Shown here one piece after another: positions 1-5,761 of a DNA stretch of 7,308 nucleotides. The translations under genes and the position numbers were made by a program. The stretch spans positions 1 to 7,308 of the forward strand of contig DAOVJP010000064.1 of NCBI GenBank assembly GCA_030673205.1. Reading direction: 5' to 3'. The notes beneath the pieces were generated by a model. It worked only from the letters and a program-made list of their open reading frames with translations, searched no databases and was not told the DNA's origin. How positions within the stretch are numbered: the first letter of the stretch is position 1; each line of letters opens with the position of its first letter. The stretch comes from Thermoplasmata archaeon (GTDB lineage: Archaea; Thermoplasmatota; Thermoplasmata; JAGHBH01).

Positions 1-708
1 AGTATATGGATAAGTGCCCCATTCCACGTCCAGCATGGTTCCCTGCGCGCCCTCCAATAATACGTTCTTTCCCTGATCTAGGGTCTCATTTATCAGTATC
101 GAGGTCTCGGCTATCATAGGGCCGAACCTCTTTCCATAGCCCAACGCCTCCTGGTATATGCCCTCCAGTTCCAGACGTTCATCCGAGCCGTATGCCTCCA
201 GCATGCGGTTCTTGACCTCCACTATGAATGACAGTTTATCCCTGAGAACAGCAGGGTCTAGCAGGTCACACATGCGTATGCCGTGTCGGGCTATCTTGTC
301 GCTGTACGCGGGCCCTATGCCCCTCTTGGTGGTTCCCACAGCCTCCTTCCCCCGAAGACCTTCTTCCACCCCATCCAATAGCCTGTGATAGGGCATGATG
401 ATGTTAGCACGTTCGCTCAGGAATAGCCTTGGAGGAGGCAGGCCGCTTTCCGCCAGAGAATCTATCTCCCTGAACAGTACCCGTGGGTCCACCACCACGC
501 CGTTCCCTATGACCAGTGTCTTTTGGTGCAGCACCCCGGAGGGCAGCAGATGAAATGCGTATTTCTTCCCATCTGCTATTATGGTGTGTCCGGCGTTGTT
601 GCCGCCTTGAAAACGGGCCACCAGGTCTGCGCCTTCTCCATAATAATCGGTCACTTTCCCCTTTCCTTCGTCGCCCCATTGGGTTCCAAGTATCAGGACA
701 GCTGGCAT
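1..708 (-). CDS. purA: Adenylosuccinate synthetase, N-terminal 236 residues (3' end cut by window edge)
   Basis: The enzyme joins IMP and aspartate using GTP to give adenylosuccinate, the first committed step from IMP to AMP, in the cytoplasm. The frame is open from the ATG at 708 to the window edge. It shows the family signatures in order: QWGDEGKGK at residues 10-18 with the catalytic Asp13, GGNNAGHT at 35-42 with His41 (both at E. coli numbering), GNGVVVDP at 68-75, the IMP-binding GTTKRGIGPAY at 125-135, Arg141 matching the inter-subunit IMP-contacting arginine, and EGAQGTMLD at 219-227 followed by GTYPYT. The usual GGHNAGHT reads GGNNAGHT, a tolerated variant. Family length is about 340 (short archaeal form) to 430 residues, so roughly 100-190 residues, including the aspartate- and guanine-binding loops, lie outside. 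The start is fixed by GGTGAG at 717-712 and by family alignment. It is transcribed away from the FKBP gene. Confidence 0.97.
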   Translation of the reverse strand, partial: MPAVLILGTQWGDEGKGKVTDYYGEGADLVARFQGGNNAGHTIIADGKKYAFHLLPSGVLHQKTLVIGNGVVVDPRVLFREIDSLAESGLPPPRLFLSERANIIMPYHRLLDGVEEGLRGKEAVGTTKRGIGPAYSDKIARHGIRMCDLLDPAVLRDKLSFIVEVKNRMLEAYGSDERLELEGIYQEALGYGKRFGPMIAETSILINETLDQGKNVLLEGAQGTMLDVEWGTYPYT

Positions 709-750
709 CTTCTCACCGCCACCCCATTTCTCACCAGACCTATAAAATCA
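709..750 (-). promoter_or_regulatory. purA promoter-like TATA element and ribosome binding site
   Basis: On the minus strand, TTTTATA (about 747-741) lies some 35 bp before the purA ATG. An archaeal start site about 25 bp downstream would fall near 719, giving a leader of about 11 nt. GGTGAG at 717-712 sits 3 nt before the ATG and complements the 16S rRNA tail. Position and motif are seen; promoter function is inferred. Confidence 0.5.
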
Positions 751-880
751 CCGGTCCCACTATTCACCGTGCATCTCACTATACATCCCGCCGCCACACA
801 TCGCCCGCCACCTCTCCCACTACTATGCGCCCCCATAATCCCCTATACAACACACATCCTCCGTCCCTCCTGCGACCCCG
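711..880. other. C-rich divergent intergenic spacer between purA and the FKBP gene
   Basis: This is the non-coding region between two divergently transcribed genes. By hand count the plus strand has about 82 C and 16 G in 170 bases, a strong one-strand bias. Several ORFs cross it, but their translations are rich in Pro, His, Thr and Ser with no recognisable motif, so I treat it as non-coding. Short imperfect repeats (CTATACA and CACACATC, each twice around 779-860) are present without clear periodicity. No RNA gene was recognised. Confidence 0.6.
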
Positions 881-903
881 TAGGCGTGACGCCTTCAGTA
901 ACC

Positions 904-913
904 TTTATAAAAA
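904..913 (+). promoter_or_regulatory. TATA box upstream of the FKBP gene
   Basis: TTTATAAAAA is a good match to the archaeal TATA consensus. A start site about 25 bp downstream would be near 935. That leaves a leader of about 18 nt, which would contain GGGAG at 939-943, 9 nt before the GTG start. A second weaker element, CTTTATA, lies at about 920-926. Confidence 0.6.
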
Positions 914-952
914 GGACCTCTTTATACGCCCGAAAACCGGGAGAATGACATC

Positions 953-1882
953 GTGGATGATACGGACACGAAGATCGTGGCAATCGTTGTGGTTGTTTGT
1001 CTGGCCATAGTAGCCTACGGTGGGTACCGCTGGGTACGTGGAGCGATAGACGAGAGCGAGGTGGAAGATATCCTGGTGGAGCTTGGCGACACCGTCACGA
1101 TGAACTACACCGGTTTCATCCATGACGAGAGGATATATGGTTCCGAGCTCCGGGTGTTCGACAGCAGCCTGACATCGGTGGCGAACGACAACAATACGTA
1201 TCCAAAGACGCTGACATATACCTGGAGGGCGGGAAGCCCCTTCACATTCGATGCTGGCTCCAACAGCGTTATCCAGGGATGGGATAACAATGTCCTCGGC
1301 ATGAAGGTCGGGGAAAGCCAGACCTGGCACATACCTGCGGAACAGGCATACAACCCCCGCCTCCCATCCCTGTTGGTCTCATATAACATTACAGAGCACT
1401 GCCCCGTATATGAGAGCATGTCCAGGGATGATTTCATCCAGCAATATCCCGGAACACAGGCGAACGTTGACACTTCGATCACACACGCATATTGGGGCTG
1501 GCCCGCCAACGTATTCCTTGTGACGGACACAGAAGTGACCATACTGAACCTCCCAGCCAACCCCTCCACGGGTAAGACCTATGAGACCAACTACGGGTGG
1601 GATACCCAAGTGACGAACATAGATCAATCAGCAGACGGAGGAAAGGGCGACATAACCATGGAACACCGGCCCCAGATCAGCGATGTGATAGACCTGGCAG
1701 GAATGGCGGCCTTCGATGAGAACTCCAAATATATCCAGGACGAGAAGAACGGCCAGCAGAGACCTGGCCCGGGCATAGTGGCGGATGTGGGCACCTCGAC
1801 ATTCCAGGTGGACTACAACAGCGAGACCTATGGCGTGGAATTGATATTCCAAGTCACCCTTGAAGAGATAGTAAAAGGTTAA
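953..1882 (+). CDS. Membrane-anchored FKBP-type peptidyl-prolyl cis-trans isomerase with a long flap insert
   Basis: This is a prolyl isomerase that probably assists folding of exported proteins outside the membrane. Residues 8-22 form one hydrophobic N-terminal segment (signal anchor), and the remainder is soluble. The FKBP core is clear: VTMNYTG at 48-54, VFDSS at 68-72, PFTF at 96-99, VIQGWDN at 106-112, GMKVGE at 116-121, IPAEQAY at 127-133, and the closing strand LIFQVTL at 297-303. The residues lining the FKBP12 active site (Tyr, Phe-Asp, Phe, Val-Ile, Trp, Tyr, Phe) are all kept. About 150 residues (134-285) are inserted between AY and the last strand. Archaeal and SlyD-type FKBPs carry an insert-in-flap chaperone domain there, but the SlyD one is only about 50 residues. 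The start is GTG, with GGGAG 9 nt upstream and a TATA box at 904. There is no lipobox. Substrates are unknown. Confidence 0.9.
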   Translation: MDDTDTKIVAIVVVVCLAIVAYGGYRWVRGAIDESEVEDILVELGDTVTMNYTGFIHDERIYGSELRVFDSSLTSVANDNNTYPKTLTYTWRAGSPFTFDAGSNSVIQGWDNNVLGMKVGESQTWHIPAEQAYNPRLPSLLVSYNITEHCPVYESMSRDDFIQQYPGTQANVDTSITHAYWGWPANVFLVTDTEVTILNLPANPSTGKTYETNYGWDTQVTNIDQSADGGKGDITMEHRPQISDVIDLAGMAAFDENSKYIQDEKNGQQRPGPGIVADVGTSTFQVDYNSETYGVELIFQVTLEEIVKG

Positions 1883-1903
1883 GTGGCGCAGACGAATAGA
1901 AAT

Positions 1904-1913
1904 GTATAAGTAT
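1904..1913 (+). promoter_or_regulatory. TATA-like element upstream of the GT2 gene
   Basis: GTATAAGTAT lies in an AT-rich gap between the FKBP stop and the glycosyltransferase start. A start site about 26 bp downstream falls near 1933, so any leader would be only about 5-11 nt. This suggests the glycosyltransferase pair can be transcribed separately from the FKBP gene. No terminator-like structure is visible after the FKBP stop. Confidence 0.45.
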
Positions 1914-1943
1914 CAAAATGGTTATTATTAGGAAGGGATGCAC

Positions 1944-2642
1944 ATGCCAACGAAAAGAGTAACAGTACTTCTTCCTGCTCTTAACGAGGAAGGAAGCATA
2001 CGTAAGGTCATAGGGGACATACCCATAGACCAGCTTTCTTCTCGCGGCTATTCTACAGATATAGTGGTAGTGGATGGGCATAGTACCGATCTGACCCTGG
2101 AGATTGCCGCGGAGATGGGCGCCGAATGTCTCCGGCAACCGAACCGTGGAAAGGGGGATGCGGTGCGGCACGCCTTCAAGCACTTCGACGGCGACTATCT
2201 CTTCATGCTGGATGCGGACGACACGTATCCACCCCATCACATACTGGAAATGTTGCCCATCCTGGAAGAGGGAAAGGCGGATGTTATCATGGGCTCCAGG
2301 CTCGGAGGGAACATGGCATCGGGCTCCATGAGCCGGATAAATATGTTGGGGAACAGGATACTCACCGGGACTGCCAACCTCTTCTTCTCCAGGGATAGCA
2401 AGATAACCGATCTATGCACTGGAATGTGGGGGTTCCAGGGAGAGGTCATACAGAACCTGGCTGCAGAACTGGATGCCGCAGGGTTCGACATAGAGGCGGA
2501 GATGTACATCAAGACCAGAAAACTTGGGTTCACCGTGAACGAGATCCCGATCAATTACGACCGCCGGGACGGCCCCAGCAAGCTTGGCTCCATAAGGGAT
2601 GGCGCGAGAATATTCTCCCGGATCCTTGGAGAAAGGTTTTAA
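1944..2642 (+). CDS. Family 2 glycosyltransferase, dolichol-phosphate-sugar synthase type
   Basis: This is a GT-A fold enzyme that probably transfers a sugar from a nucleotide donor to a polyprenyl (dolichyl) phosphate at the inner face of the membrane. Numbering from the upstream ATG at 1938, the motifs are PALNEE at 13-18, VVVDGHSTD at 43-51, NRGKGDAVRHAF at 69-80, the metal-binding DAD at 92-94 within MLDADDTYPP, IMGSR at 117-121, CTGMWGF at 160-166, GFDIEAEM at 182-189 and the closing YDRRDGPSKL at 207-216. All are typical of the DPM1-like subgroup. There is no C-terminal membrane segment, and the length (about 232) is normal for a catalytic-only form. Two in-frame ATGs compete, at 1938 and 1944. 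I prefer 1944 because the purine-rich GGAAGGG at 1931-1937 then lies 6 nt upstream. The sugar and exact acceptor cannot be read from the sequence. The next gene starts 33 bp after the stop. Confidence 0.92.
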   Translation: MPTKRVTVLLPALNEEGSIRKVIGDIPIDQLSSRGYSTDIVVVDGHSTDLTLEIAAEMGAECLRQPNRGKGDAVRHAFKHFDGDYLFMLDADDTYPPHHILEMLPILEEGKADVIMGSRLGGNMASGSMSRINMLGNRILTGTANLFFSRDSKITDLCTGMWGFQGEVIQNLAAELDAAGFDIEAEMYIKTRKLGFTVNEIPINYDRRDGPSKLGSIRDGARIFSRILGERF

Positions 2643-2675
2643 TCACCTGGAGCATTCCAAGACCGCAGTGGCTTC

Positions 2676-3857
2676 ATGCGAATACTTATTATTCCAACTA
2701 CGGATTGGTTCAAGCATCCAACGCCCCATCGACATCACTATCTCGCAGACCAACTGAAGGTGGAGCACGAGGTTTTCGTCCTGCACTTTGATATATTCCA
2801 CAGGGGAGATGAGATGCAGAGGGACCCGCATATCCAGTATCTCCCAGCAGGGGGTTCTCCTGACCAAAACCTCTCCAAATATTATGTGAAGAATCGGGCG
2901 GAGCATGGGAAGACTATTGCCAGGATCATTGAAGAACAGAACATCGACGTGGTCTTTGGAGCGAACCTGCTGCCCACCATAGGCGCCTTCAAACATGTGA
3001 AGAAGATGCGCAAGAATGGAAAGAAATGCATTGGGGTCTATGACTTCTCGGATTTCTTCCCCCAATCCGCAGCCATCTATTCGGAGGGAAAGCTCTCCGC
3101 CAGCGTGGTCAAGTTCGCGAGCAACCTGCTGTTCAAGAAGAACTTGAAGCTAGCGGATTGCGTCACAGCGGTCTCCGCTCCGTTATATGACTATGCCAAA
3201 GGATTCGGATGCAAGCATGTTGAACTTGTGACCAACGGGGTCGAGATCGCCCGGTTCACACCGGATATAGATGCGTCCTCCATACGACAGGATCGGGGGC
3301 TAGGTACCAAGGTTCTGGGGTTCGTAGGTGCCCTTGAACGGTGGATAGACCTTGATATTCCTCTGAGGGCGTTCCCAAAGATCCTGAAAAAGATCCCGGA
3401 CGCGCAGTTCCTGATCGTAGGCGGGTCCATCAGATCGGGGTACGAGAAGCATTTGCACTCTCTGGTGGAAGAGCTGGGGATATCCAATAATGTGATCTTC
3501 ACCGGATTCGTTCCATACGAGGAGGTCCCCCGATACATCAACGCAATGGACGTTACTCTGATACCTTTCCGCACCGGTCTGTACATGGCCGATATCGCAC
3601 TGCCAGACAAGTTCTTTGAATACATGGCATGCGGCAAGCCCATCATATCGACAAAGCTCCCGGAGGTGGAGAGGGTGGGGGGAAAGGCGGTGCACATCTA
3701 CGAAGCGCCGGAGGATCTCGTGGAGAAGACCATCGAACTGCTCTCCTCCCCAACCAAGAACGTAGAGGGGGTGAAGATAGCCAGCAAATATGATTGGAAG
3801 AAGATGGCGGGAAAGTTGACAGACATCTTCGCGCAGCGCCTTGGAGAACAGGGATAG
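2676..3857 (+). CDS. GT-B fold glycosyltransferase (GT4 type)
   Basis: This is probably a cytoplasmic retaining glycosyltransferase that adds a sugar from a nucleotide donor to a lipid-linked or nascent glycan. The N-terminal Rossmann half (about 1-180) starts MRILIIPTTDWF and contains VTAVSAPL at 163-170. The linker carries the family's TNGVE at 186-190. The C-terminal donor-binding half shows GFVGALERW at 215-223, FLIVGG at 245-250, VIFTGFVPYEEV at 273-284 and the donor motif PDKFFEYMACGKP at 310-322. The first glutamate of the EX7E motif is absent (an isoleucine occupies that position) while Glu315 is kept. Many GT4 enzymes with a PxKxxEYMAxGKP signature share this pattern. No membrane span is apparent. 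The ATG at 2676 has no strong ribosome binding site. The gap to the GT2 gene is 33 bp without a promoter-like element, which suggests one transcript. Confidence 0.92.
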   Translation: MRILIIPTTDWFKHPTPHRHHYLADQLKVEHEVFVLHFDIFHRGDEMQRDPHIQYLPAGGSPDQNLSKYYVKNRAEHGKTIARIIEEQNIDVVFGANLLPTIGAFKHVKKMRKNGKKCIGVYDFSDFFPQSAAIYSEGKLSASVVKFASNLLFKKNLKLADCVTAVSAPLYDYAKGFGCKHVELVTNGVEIARFTPDIDASSIRQDRGLGTKVLGFVGALERWIDLDIPLRAFPKILKKIPDAQFLIVGGSIRSGYEKHLHSLVEELGISNNVIFTGFVPYEEVPRYINAMDVTLIPFRTGLYMADIALPDKFFEYMACGKPIISTKLPEVERVGGKAVHIYEAPEDLVEKTIELLSSPTKNVEGVKIASKYDWKKMAGKLTDIFAQRLGEQG

Positions 3858-3869
3858 GCGATCAGCCTA
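3855..3869. terminator. Small hairpin in the 48-bp gap between convergent genes
   Basis: TAGGC (3855-3859) and GCCTA (3865-3869) form a 5-bp stem around a 5-nt loop, beginning at the stop codon of the GT4 gene. On the minus strand the pyrimidine-rich TTTCTTCTCT (about 3882-3873) lies between the epimerase stop and this hairpin, which would suit archaeal T-tract termination of that gene. The stem is short and no long T run follows on the plus strand, so the call is weak. Confidence 0.25.
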
Positions 3870-3905
3870 CAGAGAAGAAACCCATTGTATAGAGAACACT
3901 ACTGG

Positions 3906-5540
3906 TCAGAAGAAATCCGCCTCGGTCACGTTCAGCCATTGCCAGGTTCCATACTCGACATAGGCCATTCGGTGTACAATGGAGCTGTTGTGTTCAAATG
4001 CCACCTCATAGGCTCCAAATTCCGCCCAGATCTCGTATCGTCCTCCCCCATCAAAGGTGATGTTCCCAACAGTGACAGACGTATTCTCGGGTGTGGTCCC
4101 CATTAAACACCCAAAGGTGGTGTTGAAGGAGTGTTCATAGATTGATAGATGGGCGTTGGAATAGTTCTGCCCCTGGAAGTGGCCGATAACTATCTCATCG
4201 AGCGCCACTATCGGTGTTTTGGAAATGGTTTCCTCAAAGTCTATCCGTATATATCTAGTGCAGGTGTTGTTATCCAACAGGAACAGTTTGTCCCAATCCA
4301 AAGAATCCTCGATCCCTCTCATTCTCTCCCAAGAGATGTTGTCCTCGCTGAGATAGATATGATATGAGGAGGGAGAGGCGCCATAATATTCGCCATAGAG
4401 GCCAATAGTGTTCACTGGCTTTTGTTCCCCTAGATCGAGGTGTATAGAGCAAGGGAGGTGACCACTCCAGTATTTGTGATGAGATTCCGTAAGCTTTTCA
4501 TAGAGGGAATCGTCGTCCAGCCATGATGTGTTGAAAGAAGGGACCACCGTGCTTGTAGCCCATATCTGAACAGGGTGGTAACCTGCCTTTGGTAGCTCTA
4601 GCATCCATGCTATTCTATCCCGCCATTTCTCAAAGAACGGATCTTGGGTGATATTGTACAAGACACCATACTGCTCTAGATGTATCTCCTGGTAATCAGG
4701 GTATGCTCTTTGGTTGTAGATACTGTATCTAAACCACATGCCAGTATCGAACCTATCGGTGTTATTCTTCAACGAGACAAGACCCTCTTCCCACAAGGAA
4801 AATGCCAAACCGCTCTGGTTGAACTCGTAGACATAGTATGTGGCGGAGAGAGAAAAGATGTATCCATTGAGAACGTGCTGCGGATAATAGAGGGCTGGCG
4901 AGTCGTTATCGGCATATTCCTCATACCATATGTCCCCCGTATCCCACTCTGCCAACACCCCCCACTTCTCCATCTCATATTCGTAGGCCCTTAAAGCGAG
5001 CCAAGCGGCGCTCGCATATGCCTCATCCCCCTCCAGAGAATATGCTTGGATGCATGCCGCGATGCCAAAGCCTTGAGACATTGCAGACCACCACGGAGCC
5101 GTCTCATTCCCAAACGGGTTGTCCCACCGATATAGCCACACGCCGTGATCCCCAAAGACCTCTAAGCTCTTGACGAGCCAAGCGGTCTGGTTGAAGAAAT
5201 GGTCGCGCAAAGTTTGGTTCTTTGTGAGATAATATTGGTGATAAAGGTCCGTAGCATACTGGGAGATACGCCATGGGTGATACACCCATGACCCGTCCAC
5301 CTTTCTAAGGATGACACCATCTTCATCAAGGGTTTCGTTCCCCTCGTCTATCTGCGGATTTGCGTGGCTCCAATAGAAGGGTATCGCCATCTCCGAACTT
5401 GTTTTGGCAGGGTGTTTCATCTCTGGAGGCAAGACTCTTGGGATAATTATGATAGCCGATAGAAGCAGTAGAACCACTATAGCCACTTCGCAAGCAAGTC
5501 TCTTCCTTTGGCTTCCGGGCAAGTCGTTGACAATGGCCAT
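3906..5540 (-). CDS. Membrane-anchored D-glucuronyl C5-epimerase-like protein with a discoidin-like domain
   Basis: This is a predicted surface enzyme that inverts C5 of uronic acid residues in a polysaccharide. Numbering from the upstream GTG at 5552, residues 22-38 form a membrane anchor and the rest should be extracellular. Residues about 150-320 match the C-terminal catalytic domain of D-glucuronyl C5-epimerases (PF06662, heparosan epimerase): WWSAMSQGFGIA at 154-165, DIWYEEY at 207-213, HVLNGYIFSL at 226-235, RFDTG at 267-271, and DYQEIHLEQ at 286-294. Tyr276, Tyr287 and the Glu-Tyr of WYEEY align by eye with residues described as catalytic in human GLCE. Residues about 365-457 resemble an F5/8 type C (discoidin, CBM32-like) sugar-binding domain: IHLDLGE, YHIYLSEDNISWE, TRYIRIDF, LDEIVI. 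Residues 460-548 are unrecognised. I prefer the ATG at 5540, four codons inside the GTG, because a TATA-like box would start transcription there. The gene converges on the GT4 gene. Confidence 0.82.
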   Translation of the reverse strand: MAIVNDLPGSQRKRLACEVAIVVLLLLSAIIIIPRVLPPEMKHPAKTSSEMAIPFYWSHANPQIDEGNETLDEDGVILRKVDGSWVYHPWRISQYATDLYHQYYLTKNQTLRDHFFNQTAWLVKSLEVFGDHGVWLYRWDNPFGNETAPWWSAMSQGFGIAACIQAYSLEGDEAYASAAWLALRAYEYEMEKWGVLAEWDTGDIWYEEYADNDSPALYYPQHVLNGYIFSLSATYYVYEFNQSGLAFSLWEEGLVSLKNNTDRFDTGMWFRYSIYNQRAYPDYQEIHLEQYGVLYNITQDPFFEKWRDRIAWMLELPKAGYHPVQIWATSTVVPSFNTSWLDDDSLYEKLTESHHKYWSGHLPCSIHLDLGEQKPVNTIGLYGEYYGASPSSYHIYLSEDNISWERMRGIEDSLDWDKLFLLDNNTCTRYIRIDFEETISKTPIVALDEIVIGHFQGQNYSNAHLSIYEHSFNTTFGCLMGTTPENTSVTVGNITFDGGGRYEIWAEFGAYEVAFEHNSSIVHRMAYVEYGTWQWLNVTEADFF

Positions 5541-5563
5541 ATGCCTTTCCACAACTTGGCAGT

Positions 5564-5573
5564 TTACTTAAGC
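5564..5573 (-). promoter_or_regulatory. TATA-like element upstream of the epimerase-like gene
   Basis: On the minus strand GCTTAAGTAA lies 24-33 bp before the ATG at 5540. The archaeal spacing would place the start site at about 5543, making the message essentially leaderless for that ATG and excluding the GTG at 5552. The match is imperfect, and no Shine-Dalgarno sequence precedes either start. Confidence 0.35.
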
Positions 5574-5675
5574 TTTCTTCCCCACCTCTCGGGCCTGACC
5601 CTACATGTCCTATGTGTGTACCCAGCACCTCAGGCTCATATCGGCCTCCACGGTAAATGCAGCCGCTTCACCTCA

Positions 5676-5694
5676 CCCCTCCCACCCACTCCCC
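5676..5694 (-). other. G-quadruplex motif in a divergent promoter region
   Basis: The minus strand reads four G runs of 4, 3, 3 and 4 with loops of 3, 1 and 1 nt (AGT, T, A), a canonical intrastrand G-quadruplex pattern with short loops. Additional G runs flank it (complement of 5696-5700 and of 5704-5708). The plus strand has no G at all from 5666 to 5702. It lies about 70-85 bp upstream of the GT-C gene start and about 140-150 bp upstream of the epimerase start, in the 209-bp non-coding spacer between these divergent genes. Folding in vivo is inferred. Confidence 0.6.
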
Positions 5695-5729
5695 TCCTCC
5701 TAGCCCCCTTCACCTCCTAGCTTAGAAAA

Positions 5730-5737
5730 GTATTTAA
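5730..5737 (+). promoter_or_regulatory. TATA-like element upstream of the GT-C-like gene
   Basis: GTATTTAA, within an AT-rich stretch after the C-rich tract, has its centre about 27 bp before the ATG at 5762. The predicted start site therefore coincides with the ATG, which suggests a leaderless message. No Shine-Dalgarno sequence precedes that ATG, consistent with this. Confidence 0.5.
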
Positions 5738-5761
5738 CACGGGATGTGCTGTTTGCTTGAA

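Noticed and set aside
404..679. Minus-strand ORF of 91 codons at the purA 5' end
   Set aside because: It is an out-of-frame shadow of purA. The purA frame carries every family signature.
779..860. Short repeated words (CTATACA, CACACATC) suggesting a repeat array in the purA/FKBP spacer
   Set aside because: There are only two copies of each, with unequal spacing and no palindrome, which the biased composition explains. It is not a CRISPR or an obvious operator.
516..1010. Plus-strand ORF of 164 codons (and another at 523-948) overlapping the purA start and the spacer
   Set aside because: They overlap the well-supported purA gene on the opposite strand, show a low-complexity Pro/His/Arg/Thr composition in the C-rich spacer, and have no family motif. 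The FKBP promoter and start lie at their ends.
945..1010. ATG at 945 as the start of the gene after the TATA box at 904
   Set aside because: It is in another frame that stops at 1010. The GTG at 953 opens the frame with the signal anchor and full FKBP core.
5326..5628. Minus-strand ORF of 100 codons spanning the start of the epimerase-like gene
   Set aside because: It overlaps the membrane anchor region of the epimerase-like frame, has no recognisable motif, and starts at a non-ATG codon upstream of the predicted promoter.
5636..5718. Perfect Shine-Dalgarno match AGGAGGTGA (5718-5710, minus), and a GGAGG 6 nt before a 17-codon GTG ORF (5689-5636), as a possible leader peptide of the epimerase gene
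   Set aside because: The G-rich tract produces such matches by composition alone. The predicted epimerase start site lies downstream of the mini-ORF, and its sequence has no attenuator-like feature.
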